Shown: positions 9,101 through 16,421, counted from the first letter of the stretch. The stretch is DNA of 31,056 bases from JAHJCW01 sp965369995 (GCA_965369995.1 CBDURO010000018.1:1-31056), one strand, 5' to 3'. A program made the numbers and translations. Notes: a model not told the origin generated them from the sequence alone.

Positions 9101-9306
9101 TAGATCGTGTGCGACCAAAGTTAATGACCGTTACCACCACAATTGTCGGTCTACTGCCGATTTTATGGGGACATGGGACAGGTTCTCAAGTAATGAAACG
9201 AATAGCTGCCCCAATGGTTGGTGGAATGGTTACTTCCACAATACTGACGTTATTGGTAATTCCAACAATATATTACTTGTGGAAGTCATTTGAATTGAAG
9301 AAATGA
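6118..9306 (+). CDS. cusA: CusA-like heavy-metal RND efflux transporter
   Basis: The 1062-residue inner-membrane protein is a heavy-metal-efflux RND pump, exporting Cu(I)/Ag(I) using the proton gradient. Early family signatures are TTPVDAIPDLSDVQV and YPGQAP. The proton-relay aspartate is D403 in GAMVDAVIVMIENAHK. M563 (LLYMP), M613 (APLSMIETT) and M691 (RIDMLSTG) align with E. coli CusA M573, M623 and M672, the three methionines that bind Cu(I). This supports copper/silver rather than zinc/cobalt specificity. The stretch between the second and third Met is about 29 residues longer than in E. coli. The ATG directly follows the cusB stop (TAAATG). Confidence 0.95.
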   Translation: MIERIIEWSVNNRFLVILATIAIILGGFVAIVTTPVDAIPDLSDVQVIIMTDYPGQAPQVVEDQITYPLTTAMLSVPYAKVVRGYSFLGVSFVYIIFEDGTDIYWARSRVLEYLNFVSGRLPDRVNPQLGPDATGVGWVYEYTVESDQHDLQQLRSIQDFYLRYELMSVPGVSEVASIGGYVKQYQVDVDPNKLLAYNIPLNKIKMAIKRSNNDVGGKLIEMAETEFMVRGLGYIKSIDDLKKVPLGVDENGVPILLRNVANIHLGPELRRGLAERDGIGEVVGGIIVMRYGENALKVIENVKEKLEELKIGLPEGVTINTAYDRSQLIKRAIKNLKEKLTEESIVVALVLIIFLLHFRSSFVAIFTLPIGILMAFLLMRYQGINANIMSLSGIAIAIGAMVDAVIVMIENAHKHIEKDDGKIDRWQLILNASKEVGPALFYSLLIITVSFLPVFTLQAQEGRLFKPLAFTKTYAMGASAIMAITIVPVLMGYFIKGKIRPEEKNPISRFLIRIYRPLIKFVLKFRKTTILAALMILVVTVFPLKRIGSEFMPPLNEGDLLYMPTTDPGISITKAKELLQQTDKIIKSFPEVKRVFGKVGRAETATDPAPLSMIETTITLKQPDDWPERIFVKRWFSEWNLWNWVRSALNVVWSEYRSTTLEELTTDLNASIQFPGLTNAWTMPIKTRIDMLSTGIKTPVGIKLMGADLDTLNMLGAQVQAIVQKIPGTLSAYADKVTGGNFIDFEINRDEAARYGLTVGDIQDIIQSAIGGMNVSYTVEGLERYPINVRYSRELRDSITKLKRIIVPTPSGAQIPITQVANIIIRKGAPVIKSENARRTGWIYVDITGIDVGTYVKRAKEALAKEFIVPAGYSIVWSGQFEYMERANKRLKIVIPITLLIIFLLLYFNFKNLTESLIVMLSLPFALVGGIWFMYILGYNMSVAVGVGFIALAGVAAETGVVMLIYLDQAYKYRMNDGRMNTVKDLYSSVMEGAVDRVRPKLMTVTTTIVGLLPILWGHGTGSQVMKRIAAPMVGGMVTSTILTLLVIPTIYYLWKSFELKK

Positions 9307-9389
9307 AGGATGCCAAAGAAATAATTACTACTTGTACGTAAAGGGTGATTGATAAGAATAAATAAGTATTTATTAACTAGGATATTATT

Positions 9390-11879
9390 ATGAAAGATCC
9401 AGTATGTGGAATGAATGTAAATGAAAAATCGGCTGCAACATTTAAAAAATGGCAGGGATTCCGATATGGATTTTGCTCTCAAAAATGTTATGATTCTTTT
9501 TCAGCAGAACCTGAAAAATATGTAGCAGTGACAGAACCAGTTAACGAAACAACTCATGCCTGTTGTTCACCTGCTTCGGTAGTAAATCATTCTAAACACG
9601 AACATGGTAATTCTAATCATGACCATAGCAAGATGGAAAAAGAATCATCGGGAACGTATACCTGTCCGATGCATCCGGAAATTAGGGAGGATGCCCCCGG
9701 CTCATGCCCGAAATGCGGAATGGCTTTAGAGCCGGTTGCTCCTATTCCTATACAATCCAAAGTGGGAACGGAATATGTATGTCCGATGCATCCTGAGGTT
9801 GTACAAGATAAACCCGGCGATTGTCCAATTTGCGGAATGGCCTTGGAGCCCAAAACCATTACGGTAGAAACGGAATCGAATCCTGAGTTAATTGATATGA
9901 CTAGACGATTTTGGGTCAGCACCGTTCTTTCGATACCACTATTAATATTAACAATGCTTGGAATGTTTACCAGTAAAGAAATCATTCCTGGTGGTTGGCA
10001 GTTGTGGATTGAATTTATTTTAGCTACACCCGTTGTATTATGGGGTGGAGCACCGTTTTTCGTTCGAGGATGGAAATCGATTGTTAATCGGAGTTTAAAT
10101 ATGTTCACATTAATTGCCATTGGCACCGGAGTGGCTTATGGATATAGTTTTATAGCCACGTTTTTTCCAGGCATTTTCCCTGATGTTTTTCGGGGTGTGA
10201 ACGGAATAGTTGCTGTTTATTTTGAAGCGGCAGCCGTTATTATAACCTTAGTATTATTGGGGCAAGTACTCGAATTAAAAGCTCGCGACAAAACCAGTAG
10301 TGCCATTAAAGCTTTGTTGGGTCTGGCACCCAAGACTGCTCGAATTGTGAACGAAGATGGTACCGAAGAAGATATTCCTTTGGAGAAAGTTGAAGTTAAT
10401 GATCTATTACGAGTTCGTCCTGGCGAAAAAATACCGGTTGATGGACAGATTGTTGAGGGAAACAGCACTATTGATGAATCTATGGTTACCGGTGAACCAC
10501 TTCCGGTCAGCAAAAAACCGGACGATACAGTAACCGGGGCAACCATTAATGGTAACGGTAGTTTTATTATGAAAGCAATCAATGTTGGTAATGATACGCT
10601 TCTAGCCCAGATAGTTAAAATGGTCAGTGAGGCTCAGCGGAGTCGAGCTCCAATTCAGGGATTAGCAGATAAAGTATCAGGTTATTTTGTACCGATAGTA
10701 GTTGCCACTAGTATAATGACCTTTATTGTTTGGGCTATTTTTGGCCCGGAACCGGCTTATGCATTTGCTCTAGTTAATTCTGTAGCAGTTCTAATTATTG
10801 CTTGCCCCTGCTCATTAGGCTTGGCAACACCAATGTCAATTATGGTTGGAACAGGTCGCGGTGCGATGGCCGGTGTACTAATTAAGAATGCGGAAGCTTT
10901 AGAAACACTGGAAAAGGTCGATACATTAGTTGTAGATAAGACCGGTACGCTGACCGAAGGAAAACCACGCTTGGTGACCATAAAGACTGATGATGTTATT
11001 TCAGATTCAGATCTTTTGCAGTTAGCTGCCAGCTTAGAAAAATTCAGTGAACATCCACTTGGAGATGCCATTGTAGCAGCAGCCAAGGCAAGACATTTGA
11101 AATTGCTTACCGTTCGTGATTTTCAGGCAACTACTGGAAGAGGAGTTTCCGGTGAAATAGATAAACAGAAGGTATTAATTGGCAATCAGCGCTTTATGGT
11201 GGATGCCAGCTTTGAAATAGATTTGACAAATTGGAGTGAATTAGTTGATCAGTATCGCCAAAATGGTGAGACGGTTATGTATGTGGCAATTGAAGGGAAA
11301 ATTTCCGGATTGTTAGGTGTGGCTGACCCGATCAAAGAAACAACCTTGGAAGCTATTAAAGCTTTGCAGAAGGAAAATATTCGTGTTGTCATGCTAACCG
11401 GTGATAATCATACAACGGCTGAAGCAGTTGCAAAAAAATTGAATATCGATGATGTTATAGCTGATGTTTTACCTGATAAGAAAAATAAAGTTGTAAAGGA
11501 TTTTCAGGAAAAAGGAAATATTGTCGCCATGGCAGGCGATGGAATTAACGATGCACCGGCTTTGGCGCAGGCCAATGTAGGAATAGCGATGGGAACGGGA
11601 ACAGATGTAGCAATAGAAAGCGCCGGTATTACTTTAGTTAAAAGCAATCTCCAAGGAATCGTAAGAGCAATACATCTTAGCCGTGGGACTATGCGGAATA
11701 TTCGACAGAATCTGTTTTGGGCATTTGCCTATAATGCTCTTGGAGTACCATTGGCGGCTGGTGTTTTATATCCATTTTTCGGAATTCTACTGAGCCCGAT
11801 TATTGCCGCAGCTGCGATGAGCTTTAGTTCAGTTTCGGTAATAGGCAATGCTCTTCGTTTACAAAGAATTAAACTATAA
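9390..11879 (+). CDS. copA: Copper P1B-type ATPase with YHS and two HMBDs
   Basis: This 829-residue ATPase pumps Cu(I) out of the cytoplasm. The N-terminus has a YHS-like domain (residues 1-47: DPVCGM, CSQKC), a Cys/His-rich linker (about 56-80), and HMBDs at 90-117 and 129-154 (CPMHPE...CPxCGM). There is no classic HMA domain. The ATPase core shows TGEP (368-371), the membrane metal site CPC (472-474), the phosphorylated D516 in DKTGT, H555-P556, TGDN (670-673) and GDGIND (716-721). The TM7 and TM8 motifs YNALGVPLAAG and MSFSSVSVIGNALRL are those of Cu(I) (P1B-1) pumps. It lies 83 bases after cusA and is probably in the same transcript. A weak AGGA site precedes the ATG. Confidence 0.95.
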   Translation: MKDPVCGMNVNEKSAATFKKWQGFRYGFCSQKCYDSFSAEPEKYVAVTEPVNETTHACCSPASVVNHSKHEHGNSNHDHSKMEKESSGTYTCPMHPEIREDAPGSCPKCGMALEPVAPIPIQSKVGTEYVCPMHPEVVQDKPGDCPICGMALEPKTITVETESNPELIDMTRRFWVSTVLSIPLLILTMLGMFTSKEIIPGGWQLWIEFILATPVVLWGGAPFFVRGWKSIVNRSLNMFTLIAIGTGVAYGYSFIATFFPGIFPDVFRGVNGIVAVYFEAAAVIITLVLLGQVLELKARDKTSSAIKALLGLAPKTARIVNEDGTEEDIPLEKVEVNDLLRVRPGEKIPVDGQIVEGNSTIDESMVTGEPLPVSKKPDDTVTGATINGNGSFIMKAINVGNDTLLAQIVKMVSEAQRSRAPIQGLADKVSGYFVPIVVATSIMTFIVWAIFGPEPAYAFALVNSVAVLIIACPCSLGLATPMSIMVGTGRGAMAGVLIKNAEALETLEKVDTLVVDKTGTLTEGKPRLVTIKTDDVISDSDLLQLAASLEKFSEHPLGDAIVAAAKARHLKLLTVRDFQATTGRGVSGEIDKQKVLIGNQRFMVDASFEIDLTNWSELVDQYRQNGETVMYVAIEGKISGLLGVADPIKETTLEAIKALQKENIRVVMLTGDNHTTAEAVAKKLNIDDVIADVLPDKKNKVVKDFQEKGNIVAMAGDGINDAPALAQANVGIAMGTGTDVAIESAGITLVKSNLQGIVRAIHLSRGTMRNIRQNLFWAFAYNALGVPLAAGVLYPFFGILLSPIIAAAAMSFSSVSVIGNALRLQRIKL

Positions 11880-11905
11880 AAACCTATTTAATTGGAGTTA
11901 TACAA

Positions 11906-12268
11906 ATGACCACAAAAACAAAAAAAGATTTGAATAATAATTTTACATTGGGCAATTTAATAACCGTATCGGTAGTTGTTATATTTATTGGTGTTATCAT
12001 AGGGATGTCCCTTAACACTCACAAAGAGCAACTAATCAATAATACACAGCCCACTCAGACAGTTTTTGCCAGTAATACGTTGAAAATAGCAAAGGAATTT
12101 GCCTGTTCATGTGGGACCTGTGGTGAGGAAAATTTAGCAGTCTGTGTATGTGGAACGGCAATTGGTACTAAGAAATTTATAGAAGGCCATCTTAATAATG
12201 GAATGCTTGAGGGAGAAGTGGTCGAACTTGTTAAAAAATACTATGGACACTATTTAGGCGCCAGTTAA
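11906..12268 (+). CDS. Membrane-anchored Cys-rich, CcmH-like protein
   Basis: The 120-residue protein has one membrane segment at about 18-36 and a short extracytoplasmic domain. That domain carries five cysteines, C67, C69, C72, C80 and C82 (FACSCGTCGEENLAVCVCG), followed by a helical tail with the pattern FIEGHLNNGMLEGEVVELV. The layout resembles small CcmH/CycL-like proteins, in which a Cys motif is followed by a helix that ends near KYYG. However, the cysteine pattern is not the standard CcmH one. A redox or metal-chaperone role next to copA is a fair inference. TTGGAG lies 10-15 bases before the ATG at 11906. It starts 26 bases after copA. Confidence 0.7.
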   Translation: MTTKTKKDLNNNFTLGNLITVSVVVIFIGVIIGMSLNTHKEQLINNTQPTQTVFASNTLKIAKEFACSCGTCGEENLAVCVCGTAIGTKKFIEGHLNNGMLEGEVVELVKKYYGHYLGAS

Positions 12269-12313
12269 CTCCAGAATATTAAACAATTGTTAAAATTAAC
12301 TAGGAGAAAAATA

Positions 12314-12700
12314 ATGAGTTATTATTTTACTAAAATAGTAGAAGGAACATTTTCTAAAGTAATAGAAGATGTTACCAAAGAGTTGCAAAAAGAAGGGTTT
12401 GGTATCTTAACTGAAATTGATGTTAAGGCTACACTTAAGAAAAAGTTGGATATAGATTTCAGAAATTACCGGATTCTTGGTGCCTGCAATCCGCCTTTTG
12501 CATATAAAGCATTACAGGTGGAAGAAAAAGTTGGAACGATGCTACCATGTAATGTTGTTGTTCAAGAACGACCGGACGGTAAAATTGAAGTATCGGCTGT
12601 TGATCCTGTGGCTTCAATGCAGGCAATTGATAATCCAACGCTTGTAGAAATAGCGCAAGATATACAGCAAAAGTTGAAAAAAGTAATTAACAACATATAG
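12314..12700 (+). CDS. DUF302 family protein
   Basis: The 128-residue product matches the DUF302 family, a small alpha/beta domain of unknown biochemical role often encoded next to metal or redox-stress genes. Typical features are the N-terminal VEGTFSKVIEDVTKELQKEG block, the LGACNPPFAYKAL block and the MLPCNVVV block. It has no signal peptide. The longer frame starts at a TTG at 12287, but the ATG at 12314 has a TAGGAG site at 12301-12306 seven bases upstream and gives the usual family N-terminus. It sits between the Cys-rich anchored protein and the Met-rich secreted protein, with short gaps that suggest one operon. Confidence 0.88.
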   Translation: MSYYFTKIVEGTFSKVIEDVTKELQKEGFGILTEIDVKATLKKKLDIDFRNYRILGACNPPFAYKALQVEEKVGTMLPCNVVVQERPDGKIEVSAVDPVASMQAIDNPTLVEIAQDIQQKLKKVINNI

Positions 12701-12713
12701 ATCGGAGTAAAGA

Positions 12714-13940
12714 ATGAATAGATTAAAAAAAACAGGTGGTATAAGATTGCGATTTGTAATAATTGGACTGCTGGTTAGTTCATTTATGTTAGCACAAGGA
12801 TATGACCATAATAATCATAATGGTCGCAATCATTATGAGGACTGGCCGGATTCACTTAAAGTAATTAGTGTCAATGGAACAGTTTCAATTGACAATTCTA
12901 TGATGATGCCAATGTACTATCTTGAAACGGATGGCAATGATAGCTTAGACTACATTTTGGGATTCGGATCATGGTGGTATGAACCTGTCAGTGGCGCTGT
13001 TCGACCATCTGAAGGAGATGTGGTTGCAATTACCGGAGGTCTTTATGATGCAATGACTCCGGATATGCTGGTTGTATTTGAAATTAATGGATTAACCTGG
13101 CGCGACTCAACTGATGCACCTCCTTGGTCAGGTGGTTGGATTCATAGTAATGCGGGCGAAACTACTTGGGTCTTTTGTCCCACAGACAGTCTAGATCATG
13201 TTGGATTTTCACCACAAGGCATGAACGGGATGATGGGGAATATGGGTCTTGCTTGGCCCGATTCAATTTATTGCCAGTTTGAAGAAATGAATGTTGATAG
13301 TTTACCTGGTTTGACCGATCCAAATATGTTTGAAGGATATGTTTGTAATTTCAATAATGATGTAGGTGAACATATGATGATGGGACAAGGGAATGGACAA
13401 GGAATGATGGGTTTTAATAGGTCAGTAAACTTTCAGTTTCATTATGATGAGAACAACTTAAATACATTAGGACTTGATGAGGGTTCAATACATCTGTTTT
13501 ATATAGATGAACAAGGAACTTGGCAGGAAGAAACAACGGCTACTTTAGACATTACAACAAATACGATCAATTTGGAAAATAGCGAGGTAGCAGAATATTA
13601 TGCCTTGAAAGCAAATGCTAATAAAGTTGGAATAGAAGATGAAGATCTAACAGCTGTCCCACAAACGATTAATATAGAATCAATTTATCCTAACCCGTTT
13701 AACCCGCAAGTGACCATACAATATGTTTCTTCAGAATTTGGGAAAGTACAAATTCAAGTATATGATCTACAAGGAAGACTAGTGAAAAATTTGTTTAATG
13801 GATTGCAAGAACAAGGCTCCTATACATTAAGTTGGGATGGAACAAATAATCTCGGACAAAACGTAACTAGTGGAACATATCTTTTGAAAGTATCTACGGG
13901 TTTTTCAGTAGCACTTAGACAATTAACTTTATTAAGGTAA
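12714..13940 (+). CDS. Met/His-rich secreted protein with T9SS-type tail
   Basis: The 408-residue protein has an N-terminal signal peptide (hydrophobic core about 14-26, ending FMLAQG). A His/Asn-rich stretch (YDHNNHNGRNHY) follows, then a central domain with Met clusters: MMMPMYY, GMNGMMGNMG and GEHMMMGQGNGQGMMG. Residues from about 325 form a C-terminal sorting/FlgD-like domain beginning YPNPFNP and containing VYDLQGRLV and GTYLLKV, as in type IX secretion cargo of the FCB group. Met-rich clusters are typical Cu(I) ligands, and the gene is embedded in a copper operon. A surface or secreted copper-binding role is therefore likely, though inferred. The central domain matches no family I recognise. 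GGAG precedes the ATG, and it starts 13 bases after the DUF302 gene. Confidence 0.85.
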   Translation: MNRLKKTGGIRLRFVIIGLLVSSFMLAQGYDHNNHNGRNHYEDWPDSLKVISVNGTVSIDNSMMMPMYYLETDGNDSLDYILGFGSWWYEPVSGAVRPSEGDVVAITGGLYDAMTPDMLVVFEINGLTWRDSTDAPPWSGGWIHSNAGETTWVFCPTDSLDHVGFSPQGMNGMMGNMGLAWPDSIYCQFEEMNVDSLPGLTDPNMFEGYVCNFNNDVGEHMMMGQGNGQGMMGFNRSVNFQFHYDENNLNTLGLDEGSIHLFYIDEQGTWQEETTATLDITTNTINLENSEVAEYYALKANANKVGIEDEDLTAVPQTINIESIYPNPFNPQVTIQYVSSEFGKVQIQVYDLQGRLVKNLFNGLQEQGSYTLSWDGTNNLGQNVTSGTYLLKVSTGFSVALRQLTLLR

Positions 13941-14001
13941 ATTATTTTACAGTGATTTACTAATTTTGGAATAAAAAAACAATAAAAAAGAGAAATAAAA
14001 A

Positions 14002-14379
14002 ATGAAAATAACTCAAATTATTATTTTATTGGTTACGTCACTTGTTTTGCTGGCATGTGGTGGTAAAAAGACCGCAGAGGAACAAACAAAACAGGAGGTT
14101 CAAGGTGTAACCACCCATGAAATGTCTGAATTAGAAATAGGAGATGGAGTTATATATTATACATGTCCCATGGAAACCCATAAATACATTCACAGTCAAG
14201 AAGCAGGTAAATGTCCGGAATGTGGTATGAATTTGGTTGCCTTTGTAGAGGGTAATGAGAGCAATAAAGATTTCTACGGTTGCCCAATGCCTAAACATAG
14301 TCATGTTCGTAGTAACCAACCTGGAAAATGTGATGAATGTGGAATGGATTTGATGCCCATGCGCCTGGAAAAGAGTTGA
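14002..14379 (+). CDS. Lipoprotein with two heavy-metal-binding domains
   Basis: The 125-residue protein has a lipoprotein signal with lipobox LLACG (C19) and little else but two HMBDs. These are residues 53-80 (C55, C71, C74; CPMETH...CPECGM) and 92-119 (C94, C110, C113; CPMPKH...CDECGM). HMBDs of this kind are usually fused to CusB or CopA, as happens in this window. Here they form a free-standing lipoprotein that could act as a periplasmic metal buffer or donor to the pump. The motif variants, with THKY or KHSH rather than HPE, resemble the C-terminal pair of the local CusB more than those of CopA. The domain call is firm; the role is inferred. Confidence 0.85.
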   Translation: MKITQIIILLVTSLVLLACGGKKTAEEQTKQEVQGVTTHEMSELEIGDGVIYYTCPMETHKYIHSQEAGKCPECGMNLVAFVEGNESNKDFYGCPMPKHSHVRSNQPGKCDECGMDLMPMRLEKS

Positions 14380-14403
14380 TCTTAATCAAGCGTATGTAAT
14401 AAC

Positions 14404-14613
14404 ATGAATTTCATATTGCCCGAATGGATGCCAAACATACATCCCTTGATATTACATTTTCCAATCGTTTTATTAATATTGGCGGTGCTATTACACCTTA
14501 CGGCACTTATTGTTTGGAAATTACCATGGTTGCGGACAACAACATTGGTGGTGTCTGTTCTGGGATTGTTAACACTCATTGTATTATCAAATTGCAAAAG
14601 TAAAGGAGAAATT
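14404..14613 (+). CDS. DUF2231-like truncated membrane segment, fused in frame
   Basis: The frame from ATG 14404 encodes two membrane helices with the sequence PNIHPLILHFPIVLLILAV, very like the first half of DUF2231 membrane proteins. The normal third and fourth helices are missing. The frame runs straight into what looks like a lipoprotein signal (LLTLIVLSNC) and then into the HMA-like ORF starting at 14614. It may be an internal deletion that fused a DUF2231 gene to a lipoprotein gene, or a real fusion tethering the HMA domain. No ribosome site stands before 14404. The conventional ORF ends at TGA 14665-14667; with readthrough it would end at 14856 (150 residues). Confidence 0.5.
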
Positions 14614-14856
14614 ATGCAAGCATCGTTTAAGGTAGATGGAATGTCAATTAGAGGTGGCATTCTATGAATGGGATGACCAACCGATATTGGTAAAACCCTG
14701 GATGGGCTGAAAGGTATAGAAAGTCACTCGTTTACGATAGAAAACAGACAATTTATTGTTCGGTATGATTCTAAAGTGATTGATAAAAAAACGATAATTA
14801 AAGCTGTTGAAGAATCAGGTAATTTTACTGTGAAAGATTGGAACGTAGAAGAGTAA
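14614..14856 (+). CDS. HMA-like domain with in-frame UGA-x-x-UGA
   Basis: The frame starts at ATG 14614 with a strong AAAGGAG site at 14602-14608 and stays open to TAA 14854-14856, apart from TGA at 14665-14667 and TGA at 14674-14676. With both read as one residue the product has 80 residues and a complete beta-alpha-beta-beta-alpha-beta HMA pattern. The parts are FKVDGM, then helix PTDIGKTLDGLKGI, strands SHSFTIENRQFIVRYD, helix DKKTIIKAVEESG and final strand FTVKDW. The two TGAs flank Met-Gly exactly where a CxxC would precede the first helix. The loop between GM and the first TGA is about seven residues longer than in ordinary HMA domains. It is either a UxxU selenoprotein or a pseudogene. 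TGA is a normal stop elsewhere here, as at 9304 and 14377. Confidence 0.55.
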
Positions 14857-14889
14857 GCAGGTAATTAATAATAAAATCTGGGTCTAAAA

Positions 14890-15589
14890 ATGAAACTAAA
14901 CAAAATTATATCTATAAGTATAGTGTTACTTTTTATTTTTTCAACTATTAAGGCTGATAAACGTTCATACGTATGGACATATGAATACAAAACGAAGCAG
15001 GAGAAGTTGAGTTTGAACACTACCTCACGCTTTCTACACCGTTATCAGATTCATTTAAAGGTGTGACAACAACTGATCATAATATAGAATTAGAAATTGG
15101 TATGAATGACCGATTTGATTTCGCATTATATCAAGTGTTTAGTCAAACACCAAAATCTTCTTTCCTTTATAAAGGTTACAAGATGAGATTTCGGTACAGG
15201 TTTGGAGGAAAGGGAGAATACATGATGGATCCATTAATATATTTTGAATATAAAGGGAAACCGGATTTTTCCGAACACGGAATAGAAGGCAAATTGATTC
15301 TTGCTAAAGACATTGGCAATATCAATATATCTTTAAATCCTGTAATTGAATATGAAGGTGATGGATGGGAGTTAGAAATTAAATATAATGCAGGTATTAG
15401 TTATAAAGTTGAATCTTTATTAACTCTTGGATTAGAAGCAAGAGGCGGGAGGAATGGGCATTATATCGGCCCTGTTATCTCACATGGTACGGGTAGTGGG
15501 TTGCTTTTGGCTCGGCGATTGCTGTCACGGATATAAAAAATAACAAACCACAATTAATGCTGAGAATAATTATAGGTATTAACCTTTAA
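14890..15589 (+). pseudogene. Frameshifted signal-peptide protein, unknown family
   Basis: An ATG at 14890 opens a signal peptide followed by ADKRSYVWTYEY. The frame then breaks near 14989, where frame 1 ends in TGA at 15064-15066. The protein clearly continues in the next frame as EAGEVEFEHYLTLSTPLSDS and runs to about 15485. A second break near 15490 ends the conventional ORF at 15536, while another frame continues with AFGSAIAVTDIKNNKPQ-like codons (as in the second copy) to TAA 15587-15589. The restored protein of about 230 residues looks like a small outer-membrane beta-barrel type protein. I do not know its family. The decayed copy at 22479-22855 shows what the C-terminus should be. Either real decay or assembly errors could explain the frameshifts. 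Confidence 0.75.
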
Positions 15590-15693
15590 TTAATTCTTAT
15601 TATTTGTTTCTAAATATTGCCCAAAATTTTTATGCAGGATTTTCACTAATTTATTAATGTAGCTTAAATTTTAATGACAAATGTGGACCGTAG

Positions 15694-15720
15694 TTGACAG
15701 TTCTGTAGCACAATTATAGT
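15694..15720 (+). promoter_or_regulatory. Candidate promoter for DoxX-like gene
   Basis: TTGACA at 15694-15699 and TATAGT at 15715-15720 are separated by 15 bases, slightly short of the optimum, and lie about 60 bases before the DoxX-like start. FCB-group promoters often differ from the sigma-70 pattern, so this is a weak call. Confidence 0.3.
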
Positions 15721-15782
15721 ACGCTTTTAGAATCTGTAATCGATAAACTGAATTTAACAATTAACAACTGAAGGAAAATAAA

Positions 15783-16262
15783 ATGGAGCAGCTTCGTGAT
15801 TTTTATTGTAATGCGGATGAAAAAATAACATCGTTTATGAAACGTTACGGGATTCTTTTTCTAAGAATAAGCGTTGGAATAGTATTTTTATGGTTTGGGG
15901 TTCTCAAGTTTTTTCCCGGTCTAAGCCCGGCTCAGGGAATCGTAACCGTTACAATTGAACGATTGACCTTTGGTTTTATCCAAGCAAATGTAGCGTTAAT
16001 AATCTTGGCAATTTGGGAAACGCTAATTGGATTGGGTTTAATATCCGGTGCATTCTTGCGTGTCACCTTGTTTTTATTGTTTGCCCAAATGTTGGGGACA
16101 ATGACTCCACTGCTCTTATTTCCGGCTGAAACGTTCACAAGATTTCCTTATGCGCCTACTTTTGAAGGGCAGTACATCATCAAGAATTTAGTTTTAATTA
16201 GTGCCGGGCTTGTTGTGGGAGCAACAGTCCGTGATGGGTGTGTGGCGGCGGAGAAAAAATAG
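15783..16262 (+). CDS. DoxX-like membrane protein
   Basis: The 159-residue protein has four membrane segments and the DoxX-type signature RISVGIVFLWFGVLKFFPG in the first, followed by a periplasmic loop and three further helices. DoxX-family proteins are small inner-membrane proteins, some of them linked to quinone or thiosulfate oxidation and oxidative-stress complexes. Many are unassigned. It ends with a short charged cytoplasmic tail. AAGGA precedes the ATG by about eight bases. It follows the frameshifted gene after about 190 bases and has its own candidate promoter, so it may not belong to the metal operon. No particular substrate can be inferred. Confidence 0.8.
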   Translation: MEQLRDFYCNADEKITSFMKRYGILFLRISVGIVFLWFGVLKFFPGLSPAQGIVTVTIERLTFGFIQANVALIILAIWETLIGLGLISGAFLRVTLFLLFAQMLGTMTPLLLFPAETFTRFPYAPTFEGQYIIKNLVLISAGLVVGATVRDGCVAAEKK

Positions 16263-16421
16263 TGAACAATGATGTAGAAATTGAAAATTGATAAGATAGG
16301 TTGTGCTTATATTCGGCTCGTATCTGCTCCTAAAAGAGCGATTCTGTTTCTAGTTAATGGTAATCTCTGGGTAACTTTTAAGGTCATCATTTTTTAAATA
16401 TCTTATATAGAGGTAAGAGAA

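Noticed and set aside
9617..10582. Minus-strand open frames across copA, and similar frames opposite other large genes
   Set aside because: They lie antisense to strongly conserved coding sequence, have no ribosome site, and their composition reflects the codons of the true gene.
14670..14706. A canonical bacterial SECIS hairpin for the two TGAs
   Set aside because: The 5-bp hairpin has its loop only 13 bases after the first TGA and no G in the first two loop bases. The second hairpin has the right distance but only three pairs. Neither is convincing, so no regulatory feature was annotated.
15063..15536. An intact 157-residue gene starting at GTG 15063
   Set aside because: Upstream in-frame coding and the signal peptide in the next frame, plus the second copy at 22479-22855, show that it is the middle of a longer frameshifted gene.
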